A stretch of 64,000 nucleotides of DNA, from assembly GCA_016716705.1 (NCBI GenBank), contig JADJVF010000018.1:1-64000 (forward strand). The letters are read 5' to 3'. The notes beneath the pieces are model-generated. The model saw nothing but the letters and a program-made list of their open reading frames with translations. It did not search any database and was not told the origin of the DNA. Below, piece by piece: positions 1-8,939 of the stretch. This DNA is from Holophagales bacterium (GTDB lineage Bacteria > Acidobacteriota > Thermoanaerobaculia > UBA5066). The translations under genes and the position numbers were made by a program. The first letter of the stretch is position 1, and each line of letters starts with the position of its first letter.

Positions 1-503
1 TGAGGAGCGCCGTCACGGGGAAGCAGACGTCCGCGACCCACGCCGGCATCCGGTCGACGTTGTTCATCAGGATCGCCACGACCGTCGAGATCTCGGCGAA
101 CGTGTTCGCCTTGCCGAGAAAGGTGGGGGGAAACGACTTGATTCCGAGGCCTGAGGGCCATGACGAGGGCGGCGGCGACGATCAGGACGTCGCGCCCGAC
201 CGTCATGAGGACGAGCCAGAGCGGGATGTGGATGTTCGTCGGAGTCGACTTCAGCGCGAAGACGATGAAGGTCGACACGAGGAGGAGCTTGTCGGCGATC
301 GGGTCGAGGAGAGCCCCGAGAGGCGAAGCCATCCCGAAGTGCCGTGCGAGGTACCCGTCGACGAAGTCGCTCACGGCCATCGCAAAGAAGATCGCGAAGG
401 CCTGCATCTGTTCCCCTTCGACGATGGCGATGATCAGGAACGGCAGGGCGACGAGCCGGGCGAACGTCAGGAGGTTCGGGAGGGTCCAGGGGCGGAGCTC
501 CAT
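1..503 (-). CDS. pgsA: CDP-diacylglycerol--glycerol-3-phosphate 3-phosphatidyltransferase, partial and frameshifted
   Basis: This integral membrane enzyme makes phosphatidylglycerol-phosphate from CDP-diacylglycerol and glycerol-3-phosphate. The N-terminus reads MELRPWTLPNLLTFARLVAL, and the CDP-alcohol phosphotransferase signature follows (DFVDGYLAR, then GALLDPIADK). Around 145-162 the reading frame shifts by one base. Before the break the protein ends near VAAALVMAL; after it the family-typical GIKSFPPTFLGKANTF continues in another frame to the window edge. The gene is therefore cut by the window and carries one probable indel. The start ATG lies 6 nt after the crp-like stop, so it is the last visible gene of the valS-to-pgsA run. 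The family assignment is firm; only the frame break is uncertain (error or real). Confidence 0.85.
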   Translation of the reverse strand, partial: MELRPWTLPNLLTFARLVALPFLIIAIVEGEQMQAFAIFFAMAVSDFVDGYLARHFGMASPLGALLDPIADKLLLVSTFIVFALKSTPTNIHIPLWLVLMTVGRDVLIVAAALVMALRPRNQVVSPHLSRQGEHVRRDLDGRGDPDEQRRPDAGVGRGRLLPRDGAP

Positions 504-509
504 CGCGGC

Positions 510-1187
510 TCAGCCGTTGGCGGCCTGCTCTCCCTCGAAACGGACGTAGATGGCCTTTCCCTTCGGGACGATGAGGTTCTCTCGCGAGAGCTGCGACATC
601 GTGCGAGAGACGGTTTCCCGGCTCGAGCCGATCGTGTCGGCGATCTCGCGCTGCGAGGGGCGGACGACGACGGTCCAGCCGCCCCCCGCTTTCCGTCCTC
701 GCTCTTCGGCGAGGTCGCGGAAATAGCGGGCCAGCCGCCCCTTCACGTCGAGGGACGCGAGCCCCTCGATCGTGGCGTTGGCGTGACGGAGCCGCCGGGA
801 GAAGGTCGAAAGGAGCGCCCGGATCAGGACGAAGTTTCCCTTGAGGAGGTCGAAGAAGGCTTCGCGCGTCACGACCATCAGGTCCGAGCGCTCGGCTGCC
901 GTCACGGTTGCGGAGCGGGGAGCGTCGTCCAGGAGGGCCATCTCGCCGAAATGGTCTCCGGCCGAGAGGGTCGAGAGGACGACCTCGCGCCCCTCGGGCG
1001 AGAGGATCGAGACGGAGACCCGGCCCTTGATGAGAAGGAAGAAGGAGTCACCGGGCTGTCCCTGGGTGACGATCCGCTCCCCGCGCCGGTAGCTCCGAAG
1101 CGTGGACGCCCTCGAGATCGCGATGCGATCGGCCGGCGAAAGCCCCTCGAAGAGGGCGACCTTCGAGAAGAGATCCGGGACGTTCAT
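510..1187 (-). CDS. Crp/Fnr family transcriptional regulator
   Basis: A 225-residue cyclic-nucleotide-type regulator. Residues ~10-125 form the cNMP-binding beta-roll (GDSFFLLIKGRVSVSI, then GDHFGEMALLDDAPRSATV), with the conserved PRSA-like phosphate-binding stretch. Residues ~150-210 form a Crp-type winged helix with recognition helix SSRETVSRTMSQLSREN. No four-cysteine Fnr iron-sulfur pattern is present, so a cAMP- or other nucleotide-responsive role is more likely than oxygen sensing; the ligand is unknown. Its ATG overlaps the TGA of the upstream TPR lipoprotein gene (ATGA), implying translational coupling. What it regulates cannot be read from this window. Confidence 0.92.
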   Translation of the reverse strand: MNVPDLFSKVALFEGLSPADRIAISRASTLRSYRRGERIVTQGQPGDSFFLLIKGRVSVSILSPEGREVVLSTLSAGDHFGEMALLDDAPRSATVTAAERSDLMVVTREAFFDLLKGNFVLIRALLSTFSRRLRHANATIEGLASLDVKGRLARYFRDLAEERGRKAGGGWTVVVRPSQREIADTIGSSRETVSRTMSQLSRENLIVPKGKAIYVRFEGEQAANG

Positions 1188-2543
1188 CTGGTTCCTCCCT
1201 CACGCCCGAGGCGTGCGGCTTTCTCGAGGGCCCGGAGGGCTTCTCGACCGGTCACGTTCCGGGACGGTGTGTCGCTGAGTATCCCGCACTCGGAAAGCTG
1301 GGCAGGGACCGGCGGCTCCGGGGCCAGGCATCCCCTCGGCTGGCGACCGCGGCCCGCCAGAAGCGCGACCTTCCGAAGGGCTGCGGCGATTTCGCCCCGG
1401 GAAACGGACCAGTCGGCCCCGACGCGGTGGGTCTCGGCCGAGACGGCGAAGAACCCGAGGCCGATGGCCGTCGCGAGCGGCCCCCGGTCGGAGCGATCGA
1501 CGACGTCGACCGCGATCTCCGCGCCGGGAGGAACGACGGCATCCCGAAACTCGGGGACCGTCCACCAGAGGAGCGTGGCGAGCTGGGCGCGGGTCAGCCG
1601 CGTCGATTCCGCCGCGCGGCGTGCCGCCTCGGGGAGGTTCTGCACCTTGAATTCGACCCTCGCCTCGTCGGCCTTCGACACGAAAGTGGGATCGGTCGCG
1701 GCGAGCCCTTCGTAGAGACTCGCGGCGTCCGCCCAGCGCCCCGCCTTCGCCGCCGTCTCGGCGGCGAAAGCCGCCACGGCAGCGTCGGACGGAGCCCTCT
1801 TTCTCGCTTCCTTCGCCCAGGTCCAGGCGTCGTCGTTCCCGCCCCCCGCCGCGGCGGCGCGAGCGAGAAGAACGAGGCCCGCGGGCGACGACGGTTCCAG
1901 CTGGAGAAGGGAGTGGGCTGCGCGCCTGGCGGCGTCGAGGTCCCCCGAGCCGAGGGCGGTTTCCGCCTCGAGTCGCCTCTCGGTCGCGACCTGCGCCCGG
2001 AGCGTCTCGACACGTTCCCGGGCCCGCTGGTCCTTCGGCACCAGGAGGGCGAGCGTGCGGTAGCGTTCGAGGGCCTCGGCCGAGCGTCCCTCCATCGCGG
2101 CGAGATCCGCGCCCGCCTCGACCGCGGCGATCCACGCCGGATGCGCCGCCGTCAGGGTTGCGAGGGACGTCCTCGCTTCCTCCGTATTCGCCGCAGCGAG
2201 CTCGACGTAGACCGCCACGAGGGCGAGGGGCGCGCGGCGCCCCCCTTCTTCTGCTGCCCTGCCTGGAGCGCCTTTTCCGCAGCGGCGATATCCCCCGGCG
2301 AAGCGCCTGAAAGGCCGCCTCCAGGGTCTTCGCGTCCCGAGAGGTCAGCGGAGGGGAGGCGCGCCAACCCGCGGATCCCGGAAAGCAAAGGGTCCTTCGG
2401 ACGCCGGCGGCACCCGCTCCCTGCACCGGAGGCGGCGCCATGGCGCAGCCGGCCGTGAGAGCGGCGAGAAGGGCGAGCGTGAAGGCGGCGGGAAGCGCTG
2501 CCGACCGTCCTCCGCGCCCGGTGGAGGAGGCTGGGCTGGGCAA
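1184..2543 (-). CDS. TPR-containing lipoprotein, frameshifted
   Basis: A probable outer-surface or periplasmic lipoprotein with tetratricopeptide-like helical repeats; no enzyme motif is seen. The N-terminus has a hydrophobic stretch ending in a lipobox (LLAALTAGC), followed by a Pro/Ala linker. The rest is alanine-rich helical repeat, for example DLAAMEGRSAEALERYRTLA and SSPAGLVLLARAAAAGG. The protein must be read across two frame breaks, near 2290-2300 and in a six-G run near 2237-2245. The expected join at the latter is AGQQKKG to LALVAVYVELAAA. A TTG at 2543, 14 nt after the hfq stop, is the best start because it keeps the signal peptide, but no good ribosome site is visible. The end overlaps the crp-like start by 4 nt. 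The specific role is unknown. Confidence 0.7.
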
Positions 2544-2557
2544 GCCGTCGGCGATCG

Positions 2558-2812
2558 TCAGGTTGCCGGCGCCGGAACCGGTGGCGGTGCGGCAGGTCGA
2601 GCGACCGCGGTGGGGCTGACCGACGCGATCGCGTGCTTGTAGATCATCTCCTCGCGTCCGTCGACGTCGAGGACCAGCGCGTACTTGTCGAATCGCTTGA
2701 TTCGCCCGAGGCGGGTCCGCTCGGAGAGGAGGACCACGTCGACGAGCGTGTTGTCCTTCCGAAGCTGGTAGAAGAACCCGTCCTGGACGTTGATCGGCGG
2801 CTTGTTGATCAT
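2558..2812 (-). CDS. hfq: RNA chaperone Hfq
   Basis: An 84-residue Sm-like protein that as a hexamer pairs small RNAs with mRNAs. The Sm1 region runs from INVQDGFFYQLRKDNTLV through FDKYALVLDVDG, and the Sm2 motif is YKHAIASV, matching the YKHAI signature of Hfq. A proline-rich tail of ~18 residues follows. It lies directly downstream of miaA, the same miaA-hfq order found in many bacteria, which supports both calls. An ATG start gives a length within the usual family range. No cognate small RNA was identified in the window. Confidence 0.95.
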   Translation of the reverse strand: MINKPPINVQDGFFYQLRKDNTLVDVVLLSERTRLGRIKRFDKYALVLDVDGREEMIYKHAIASVSPTAVARPAAPPPVPAPAT

Positions 2813-2833
2813 CGAAATCTCCCTTTGAAAAGT

Positions 2834-3763
2834 TCAGGAGAAAAGCGGGCCCGACGCGGCCACGACCTCGTCGACGAGGCCGGGCGAATCGGCCCGGAAA
2901 AGAAGAAGATCCGGTTCGGACCGGAACCAGGTTTCCTGCCTCTTGGCGTAGCGGCGCGTCTGCCGGACGACGGTTTCCGACCATTCGCCGGCCGACATCC
3001 GTCCCTCGACGAGCTCGACGGTCTCCCGGTAGCCGATGGCCGCCATGGCCGGAGCCGTAGACGGAACACCTGCCTCGAGGAGGCGCCTGACCTCGTCGGG
3101 GAGCCGGGTCATGATGGACTCTCTAAACCTCCGTTCGATTCTTCCATAGAGGATCGGGCGCGGCAACGTGAGGGCGACCTTCACCGACGGGCCCTCCCAT
3201 CGCTCACCCGGCCTCTCGCGAAAGAGGTCCGAAGGACGCCGGCCGGTCGAAAAGGCGATCTCCAGGTATCGAATGGCACGCGCTCCGTCTCTCTGCGAGA
3301 TCCGTGCCCCGCTTTCGGGGTCGATGACTCCGAGCGCCCGGACGAGCCAGGGGGCCCCGTGCCGATCCTGGAGGCTCCTGAGGGCCTCCCGGAGGCGTTC
3401 GTCGCGAGGGGGCCCGACAAAGAGCCCTTCGAAGAAGGCCCGGACGTAGAAGCCGGTGCCGCCGCAGAGGATGGGGAGCTTTCCCCTCGAGAGGATCTCG
3501 AGAGAAGCGGCCCGGGCGAGACGGGCGAACTCCCCTGCGCTGAACGGATCTGCCGGTTCCTTGATGTCGACGAGGTGGTGCGGAACGCCGCGGCGTTCCT
3601 CGATGGACGGCTTGGCGGTTCCGGCGTCGATGCCACGGTAGGCGGTGAAGGCGTCGGCGGAGATGATCTCGCCGCCGAGCCGCAGCGCCACTTCGACCGC
3701 CAGGGCCGACTTCCCGGTCGCCGTCGCGCCGACGACGGCGAGGACTCCGCGCGGCGCGCTCAG
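2834..3763 (-). CDS. miaA: tRNA dimethylallyltransferase MiaA, probable CTG start
   Basis: Adds a dimethylallyl group to A37 of tRNAs that read UNN codons. The first ATG in frame (3691) lies inside the protein and would delete the ATP/substrate loop. The frame stays open upstream and encodes VLAVVGATATGKSALAV, the essential P-loop. The only sensible start is CTG at 3763, giving L/M-SAPRG and ~309 residues, normal for MiaA. That CTG overlaps the comEC stop as CTGA, copying the GTGA/ATGA coupling used throughout this run. Later motifs include GGEIISADAFTAYRGIDAGT, LCGGTGFYVRAFFEG and QTRRYAKRQETWF. The identity is firm; the non-standard start is an inference, and a base error from ATG or GTG is possible. 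Confidence 0.93.
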   Translation of the reverse strand: MSAPRGVLAVVGATATGKSALAVEVALRLGGEIISADAFTAYRGIDAGTAKPSIEERRGVPHHLVDIKEPADPFSAGEFARLARAASLEILSRGKLPILCGGTGFYVRAFFEGLFVGPPRDERLREALRSLQDRHGAPWLVRALGVIDPESGARISQRDGARAIRYLEIAFSTGRRPSDLFRERPGERWEGPSVKVALTLPRPILYGRIERRFRESIMTRLPDEVRRLLEAGVPSTAPAMAAIGYRETVELVEGRMSAGEWSETVVRQTRRYAKRQETWFRSEPDLLLFRADSPGLVDEVVAASGPLFS

Positions 3764-6156
3764 GGCAGTCCCCCCGGAAGGCCGGCGAAGGGACGCGACG
3801 GGAAGATCCGCCCTTCGCTGAAGAGGAGCGACACGTCCCCGTGACGGTCCGTCCGGAACACCCTGGCACCCGACGACGCGAGACGAGCCATCACCTCCCC
3901 GGCCGGGTGCCCGAAGCGATTCCGCCGGCCCACGCCGACGAGGCCGATACGCGGACCGACTTTCGCGAGGAAGTCCGGCGTCGTCGAGGTCCGGCTCCCG
4001 TGGTGAGGCACCTTCAGGACGTCGGCCGAGAGACCGATACCCCGCGCGAGAAGGTCTTTCTCCGCGGCTGCTTCGATATCCCCCGTGAGAAGGACCGTCC
4101 GGGTGCCGAGACGAAGGAGAAGGACCAGGGACCCGTTGTTCTCGGGCGAGCGGACGTACGTTTCCGGCCCGGGGTGAAGGACCTCGAAAGGAACTCCGGC
4201 AGCGACGAACCGGTCTCCCGCTTCGAGAACCTCGACCGGGACGGCGCCGCGGACCGCCGCTTCGAGCGTCTCGTCGAGGAAGAGGTTCCGCGGCGCTCCC
4301 CGCGGCAGGTAGACGCGATCGACCGGGAGGAGCTTCAGGGCCGCGAGGAGCCCCCGCGAGTGGTCGGGGTGCGGGTGCGTGAGGACGACGGCATCGAACG
4401 AGACGGCCCCGAGCGCCGAGAGGCGCGGCAGCAGGCGGGTCCGGCCGAAATCGTACGAGGCATCGAACGTGCCGCCGCCGTCCACGAGGACCATCCCCCG
4501 GTCGGTCACGATCAGGAAAGAGTCCCCCTGTCCGACGTCCAGGGCGACCAGCCGAGCTTCGCCCGGCCGCTCGGCGGAGGAGGGGCGCGCCGACGCGAGA
4601 AAGACGAGGGCGAGGGCTCCGGCCAGGGCGGCGCGTCGCGGGCGGCGCGACCGGAGTGTCCCGGCCGCCGCGAGAAGGAGCGCGAGGAGCGCCACCTCGG
4701 CGAAGAGGGGCGTCGGGACGACGCGGACGGCGCCGAGCGCGTCGAGGAGGCGCAGCGTTCCGACGATCGCCTCGGAGAGGACGGTGAGCGGCCCGAGAGC
4801 GAAAGCGGCCGCGAGCGGCCCCGCCAGGAGGAGCGGCATCAGGAGAGCCGCCGCGAACAGGAACACGCTCGCGAGCGGGACGACGACGAGGTTCGAGAGG
4901 AGCGCGACGAACGGGACGACGTGGAAGACGGTCGCCTGGATCGGAAAGACGCAGAGCTCGGCGCCGAGCGTCGCCGCGATTCCGTCGGCGAGAGGGATCG
5001 GGAGCCTTCGCCGCAGCGGGTCCGAGAAGAGCGGCGCGACCGCCGCGATGCCGAAGACGGCCGCATAGCTGAGAAGGAAGCCGACGTCGAAGAGGTTGGC
5101 CGGATCCACGGCGAGGAGAACGAGCGCCGAGAGCGCCATGACGTGCGCGGGAGAGGTGGGCCGCCCGAGGAGCCGGGCCGCGAGGTAGAGCCCGATCATG
5201 AACACCGCCCGCAGGACAGGCGCACGTCCCCCCGTGAAGGCACCGAAGGCCAGGGTCGCCAGAAGGACGAGGGCGTCGCGAGCCCGAACGCTCGGGCGCA
5301 GGGGGCGGAGAACGACCGTCAGGCCGAGAGCGAGGAGCGCGACGTGAACACCCGAGATGGCCAGGATGTGGGCGACGCCGCCGTCGCGAAAGGCCGAGAC
5401 CGTCTCGGGCGCCAGCTCGGCCGTCTCGCCCAGCAGGAGGGCCTTTGCGAGTGCTGCCGCCTGGAGACCGGCCGGGGACGCCCCCTCGAGGTTCGCGACG
5501 AGGCGCGCCGCCGCCGCACGGTGGAGTCGCACGAAGGGTCCGAAGAGGCCGCGAGGCCCTTCGACGACCTCGATCTGTCCCGCGCTCTTCTGCGGCATCC
5601 GCGGTTCGGGCGCCAGAACGAAGGGGCTCGACGGGAGCGCCCCGAGATCCGGCAGCCTGAGCGGCCCGCGGAGCCTCACGAGGTCACCGAACCCGGCGAG
5701 GGGCGCGGGGTCGGTCTCCCCCGCCACGCTCACGACGATCCGGCCCGGCAGCGCGACGGCCGTCCCGTCCTTCAGCGCCTCGGCGACCTCGAGGCGGGCC
5801 GACCAGAGCGAACCGCTTCGAGTCCACCAGCTGACGAGACGCCCCCGGATCTCGTAGACGTCCGCTTCGGACGATTCCGCCGCCGTGGATCGCGACGTCT
5901 CCCGGTCCTCGACGAGGGGCCCACGCGCGCGGGCGAAACCGGCAGCCACGACCAGGAGGAGAGCGCCCGCGGCTGCCAGGCGCCGCTCTCCACGAAGCCC
6001 GGCGACGACGGCCGCAAGCGAGGCGCCCGCAAAGAGCGACCCGAGCGAGGGCGAGGGCGAAGCAGGGAGGGTGACGGCGAGGAGGATCCCGGCTGCGAAC
6101 GCGAGCGCGGCAGGGACGGCCGGAGCCGGCGCCCGCAGCGACCAGGAGCGCCTCAC
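3760..6156 (-). CDS. comEC: ComEC/Rec2 family DNA uptake channel protein
   Basis: A 798-residue polytopic membrane protein that forms the inner-membrane channel for single-stranded DNA in natural transformation. The start is GTG at 6156, overlapping the rlmD stop (GTGA). Domains in order: two N-terminal membrane segments; a DUF4131/OB-like soluble region (DVYEIRGRLVSWW, then FGDLVRLRGPL); the Competence multi-helix domain starting at FRDGGVAHILAISGVHVALL; and a C-terminal metallo-beta-lactamase-like domain (LDVGQGDSFLIV, LTHPHPDHSRGL, VPHHGS). All three ComEC modules are therefore present in one chain. No other competence gene is nearby, so uptake competence is possible but not shown. Confidence 0.93.
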   Translation of the reverse strand: MRRSWSLRAPAPAVPAALAFAAGILLAVTLPASPSPSLGSLFAGASLAAVVAGLRGERRLAAAGALLLVVAAGFARARGPLVEDRETSRSTAAESSEADVYEIRGRLVSWWTRSGSLWSARLEVAEALKDGTAVALPGRIVVSVAGETDPAPLAGFGDLVRLRGPLRLPDLGALPSSPFVLAPEPRMPQKSAGQIEVVEGPRGLFGPFVRLHRAAAARLVANLEGASPAGLQAAALAKALLLGETAELAPETVSAFRDGGVAHILAISGVHVALLALGLTVVLRPLRPSVRARDALVLLATLAFGAFTGGRAPVLRAVFMIGLYLAARLLGRPTSPAHVMALSALVLLAVDPANLFDVGFLLSYAAVFGIAAVAPLFSDPLRRRLPIPLADGIAATLGAELCVFPIQATVFHVVPFVALLSNLVVVPLASVFLFAAALLMPLLLAGPLAAAFALGPLTVLSEAIVGTLRLLDALGAVRVVPTPLFAEVALLALLLAAAGTLRSRRPRRAALAGALALVFLASARPSSAERPGEARLVALDVGQGDSFLIVTDRGMVLVDGGGTFDASYDFGRTRLLPRLSALGAVSFDAVVLTHPHPDHSRGLLAALKLLPVDRVYLPRGAPRNLFLDETLEAAVRGAVPVEVLEAGDRFVAAGVPFEVLHPGPETYVRSPENNGSLVLLLRLGTRTVLLTGDIEAAAEKDLLARGIGLSADVLKVPHHGSRTSTTPDFLAKVGPRIGLVGVGRRNRFGHPAGEVMARLASSGARVFRTDRHGDVSLLFSEGRIFPSRPFAGLPGGLP

Positions 6157-7442
6157 GGCCGCCGTTCCAGCTCGGCGAGCGTCTCCACGTGGTGCGTTCC
6201 CGGGAAGAGGTCGAGGAGCGTGAGCGAGCGGACGCGAAAGCGCGGCAGAAGGGCCGCGAGGTCGCGCGCGAACGTCGCCGGGTCGCACGACACGAGCAGG
6301 AGGCTCCTCGGCCTGATCCGGAGAAGCGCCTGCCGGACGACGGGAGAGAGCCCCTCCCGCGGCGGATCGGCAAAGACGAGATCGAACGGCTCGCGCATTC
6401 GCGAGACGTGCGACTCCACGTCCGTCGCGACCGCGCGCCCGCGTCCCGGGAGCCCCTCGGCACGCCAGGTGGCGAGGTTCGAGGCGAGATCGGCCGACGA
6501 GAAGGGATCCGACTCGACGGCATCCGTTTCGAAGCCCGCCTCCAGGAGGGGACGCGTCAGGAACCCGGCTCCGGCGTAGAGGTCCAGCGCCCCGCGCGAC
6601 GTCCCGGCGGCAGCCACCGCTCGAGCCACGCCGCGAGCCTCTTCGAGGAAGGCGTCGAGAAGGAACCCGTTCGACTGGAAGAACGAGGAGACCGAAACCC
6701 GGAAACGGGCTCCTCCCGCCACGAGGTCGAGGGCCGAAGGCCCGCGGGAGGCGGCGAGGCGCTTCGAGACGACGATCCGGACGCCGTCGAGCGGGCCGTG
6801 AAGGAGACGGGCGATCTGCTCGGGTGCGGGAATCCGCCTCTCGAACCGGAGCTCGCCGAGGAGCGGGGCGCCGGAATGCCCTTCGAGGGTCTGCAGCTCG
6901 CACTCGGGCGCGCCCGCCTCGACGAGCGCTTCCCTCACCGCGGGAAGCCTTGCGAGCAGCGATTCCGAGACGACCTCGCACGAGACGAGATCCGAGACCT
7001 TTGAAGATGCCCTCCCGACGAAGCCGAGAGTCCGGCTCCCGTCCCAGCGGAGTCGGCTTCGCAGCCTGTAGCTTCTCGGCGACGGGACGAAGCGCACCGG
7101 CGGCACTTCGGCGTCCGGGATCCGGCCTATGCGCCGAAGGGCGTCCCGGAGGAGCTCTTCCTTCAGCGTCCCGTGCGACTCGAGGCGCAGCGCCGGCCAG
7201 TCGCACCCGCCGCAGGAACCGTCCCGCGCCCGCGGGCAGACGTCTTCGTCGGGTCGACGGTGCGGTCCCGGCGAGAGGACGGAGACGATCTCCGCCCGGA
7301 CGAGACGGGGACCGTCGGGATGCGTGTCCACGAGAAGCCGGTCGCCGGGAAGGCCGCCGGCGACGAGCGTCACGGCGCCGTCGAGCCGGCCGAGCCCGCT
7401 TCCACCCGGCACGACGCGTTCGATCGTCAGCTCACGCGACAT
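6153..7442 (-). CDS. rlmD: 23S rRNA (uracil-C5)-methyltransferase, RlmD/RumA family
   Basis: A 429-residue SAM-dependent TrmA-family enzyme that most likely methylates a uracil of 23S rRNA. An N-terminal TRAM domain (~1-55) is followed by a 4Fe-4S cysteine set, CPRARDGSCGGC plus a later Cys in VSCEVV. The methyltransferase part has the SAM loop DLYAGAGFLT, the DPPREG motif and the catalytic nucleophile motif LLVSCDPATFARDL. The C-terminal HHVET stretch is typical. RlmD, RlmCD and TrmA cannot be separated with certainty by eye; the cluster cysteines favour RlmD/RlmC over TrmA. It sits 4 nt after a hypothetical gene and overlaps comEC by 4 nt. Confidence 0.88.
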   Translation of the reverse strand: MSRELTIERVVPGGSGLGRLDGAVTLVAGGLPGDRLLVDTHPDGPRLVRAEIVSVLSPGPHRRPDEDVCPRARDGSCGGCDWPALRLESHGTLKEELLRDALRRIGRIPDAEVPPVRFVPSPRSYRLRSRLRWDGSRTLGFVGRASSKVSDLVSCEVVSESLLARLPAVREALVEAGAPECELQTLEGHSGAPLLGELRFERRIPAPEQIARLLHGPLDGVRIVVSKRLAASRGPSALDLVAGGARFRVSVSSFFQSNGFLLDAFLEEARGVARAVAAAGTSRGALDLYAGAGFLTRPLLEAGFETDAVESDPFSSADLASNLATWRAEGLPGRGRAVATDVESHVSRMREPFDLVFADPPREGLSPVVRQALLRIRPRSLLLVSCDPATFARDLAALLPRFRVRSLTLLDLFPGTHHVETLAELERRP

Positions 7443-7446
7443 CGGC

Positions 7447-8175
7447 TCAGTCTCCCAGGAGCGTCAGCGGCGCCAGACCGAAGGCCTTTCGGACCGCGCG
7501 TCGCCTGAGCGCAGAGTGAATCCGGCGCTGCGTCTCCCTCGTCAGCGTCGAGACGTCGCCGGCCTCTTCTTCCACGGCCCGTATGAGGTTCTCTCGCTCC
7601 TTTTCCCCGAGAGCTCCTTCGAGCTTCTTCACGAGGGCCTTTTCCAGCTTCCCGAGCCCTTCCTCCAGCTCCTCGAGCCCGGCCGCGGGGTCGAGCGCCC
7701 CCACCGCTTCGCGAGCCGCGCGGAGCGCCTCGGCGGCCGCGGAGACGTCGGCCCCCGCAGGCAGGGTGGTCTCGGCCTCGCCAAGCGCCTCGGTCAGGTC
7801 GCGCAGCCTCGGCGTTCCGTCGAAGGGTCCGTGCTCTTCCCGAGCAGGTCGCGGGACATGCGCCCCGACCAGCCCCCGCCGCTCCATCTCCCAGAGCACC
7901 TCGACCGCGTTGCCGCAGTACGTCAGGCTCGAGATCTTCGACACGTCGCCGCGCGCACGCTTCCTCTCGAACGCCCCTCGGACGGCTCGAATCACCGTGT
8001 CGGACGGAACACCGCCCTCGCGCCAGCCCCTGATGAGCTGCCAGTCCTTCGGCAGGAGGAAGAAGGGGGTCCCCCGCTCCTCGATGAAGGCTTCCTCGAC
8101 ACGGGTGCCGTAAGAGGCCTCGTCCTCCAGCGGCTCAGGCACGCCGGGGCGGGCGTCCGTCGGCGTTGCGGTCAT
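7447..8175 (-). CDS. conserved hypothetical protein with helical coiled-coil C-terminus
   Basis: A 242-residue soluble protein whose family I do not recognise. The N-terminal half (~30-105) looks compact and ordered (PFFLLPKDWQLIRGWREGG, then RAVRGAFERKRARGDVSKIS). The second half is alanine- and glutamate-rich and predicted helical or coiled coil (LEELEEGLGKLEKALVKKLE). No signal peptide, membrane segment or metal motif is seen. It overlaps the end of coaX by 41 nt, and no later in-frame start removes the overlap, so it is probably translated from the same mRNA. Its position between coaX and rlmD does not reveal a function. Confidence 0.75.
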   Translation of the reverse strand: MTATPTDARPGVPEPLEDEASYGTRVEEAFIEERGTPFFLLPKDWQLIRGWREGGVPSDTVIRAVRGAFERKRARGDVSKISSLTYCGNAVEVLWEMERRGLVGAHVPRPAREEHGPFDGTPRLRDLTEALGEAETTLPAGADVSAAAEALRAAREAVGALDPAAGLEELEEGLGKLEKALVKKLEGALGEKERENLIRAVEEEAGDVSTLTRETQRRIHSALRRRAVRKAFGLAPLTLLGD

Positions 8176-8932
8176 GGAGGATCTTCAGCCCGCGGAGGGT
8201 GAGGTCGGAGTCGACGAGGGCCAGGTCGGGAGACGCCGCCGAGAAGAGGGGGGCGAGCCCGCCGGTGACGACGACCTTCATCTTCGGCTCGCCGAGCTCG
8301 GCGCGAATGCGGGCGATGAGCCCTTCCGCCTGCGCGAGGACGCCCCAGAACAGTCCCGACTGGATGCTCTGGGCAGTGTTCTTCCCCACCACTTTCTCGG
8401 GCCGGTGGAGGTCGACGCGGGAGAGCCGCGCCGCGCGGGAGAAGAGGGCGTCGGCGCTGATGCCGGGTCCGGGGCAGATGACGCCCCCGAGATAGTCGCC
8501 CGCGGCCGTGACGACGTCGAACGTCGTGGCGGTGCCGAAGTCGACGACGATGCACGGCGCGCCGTGCGCCGCGACGGCCGCCACGGCGTTCACGATCCGG
8601 TCGGCGCCGACCTCCGAAGGGTGGTCGTAGAGGATCTTCATTCCCGTCTTCACGCCCGGCGCCACGAAGAGAGGGTCGATGCCGAAGGCGTCGCGGCAGG
8701 CCGTCCGGATCGGGAAGTCCTGCGACGGGACGACGGAAGAGACGATGACGTCGTCGATCTCCTCGACTCTTCGCCCCTTCGCCTCGATCACGGCCCTCAG
8801 GAAGAGCGAGTGCTCGTCGGACGTCCGCTCGCGGACGGTCGTCAGGCGCGCGGTCGCGACGAGCGCCTCTCCCTGGAAGAAGCCGATGACGGTGTTGGTG
8901 TTGCCGACGTCGAGAGCGAGGAGAAGGCCCAT
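8135..8932 (-). CDS. coaX: type III pantothenate kinase
   Basis: Phosphorylates pantothenate in the first committed step of coenzyme A synthesis. The 265-residue protein carries the ASKHA-fold phosphate loop LALDVGNTNTVIGFF at the N-terminus. The substrate motif is HPSEVGADRIVNAVAA, followed by VVDFGTATTFDVV and YLGGVICPGPGIS, all typical of CoaX rather than CoaA. The ATG start lies 7 nt after the birA stop; coaX next to birA is a common arrangement. Type III kinases need a monovalent cation and are insensitive to CoA feedback, as known for the family. Confidence 0.95.
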   Translation of the reverse strand: MGLLLALDVGNTNTVIGFFQGEALVATARLTTVRERTSDEHSLFLRAVIEAKGRRVEEIDDVIVSSVVPSQDFPIRTACRDAFGIDPLFVAPGVKTGMKILYDHPSEVGADRIVNAVAAVAAHGAPCIVVDFGTATTFDVVTAAGDYLGGVICPGPGISADALFSRAARLSRVDLHRPEKVVGKNTAQSIQSGLFWGVLAQAEGLIARIRAELGEPKMKVVVTGGLAPLFSAASPDLALVDSDLTLRGLKILHDRNADGRPPRRA

Positions 8933-8939
8933 CCGCGCC

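Noticed and set aside
3841..6579. A 912-codon plus-strand open frame opposite comEC and rlmD
   Set aside because: It is a highly charged Arg/Glu shadow of two well-recognised genes on the other strand; no family features.
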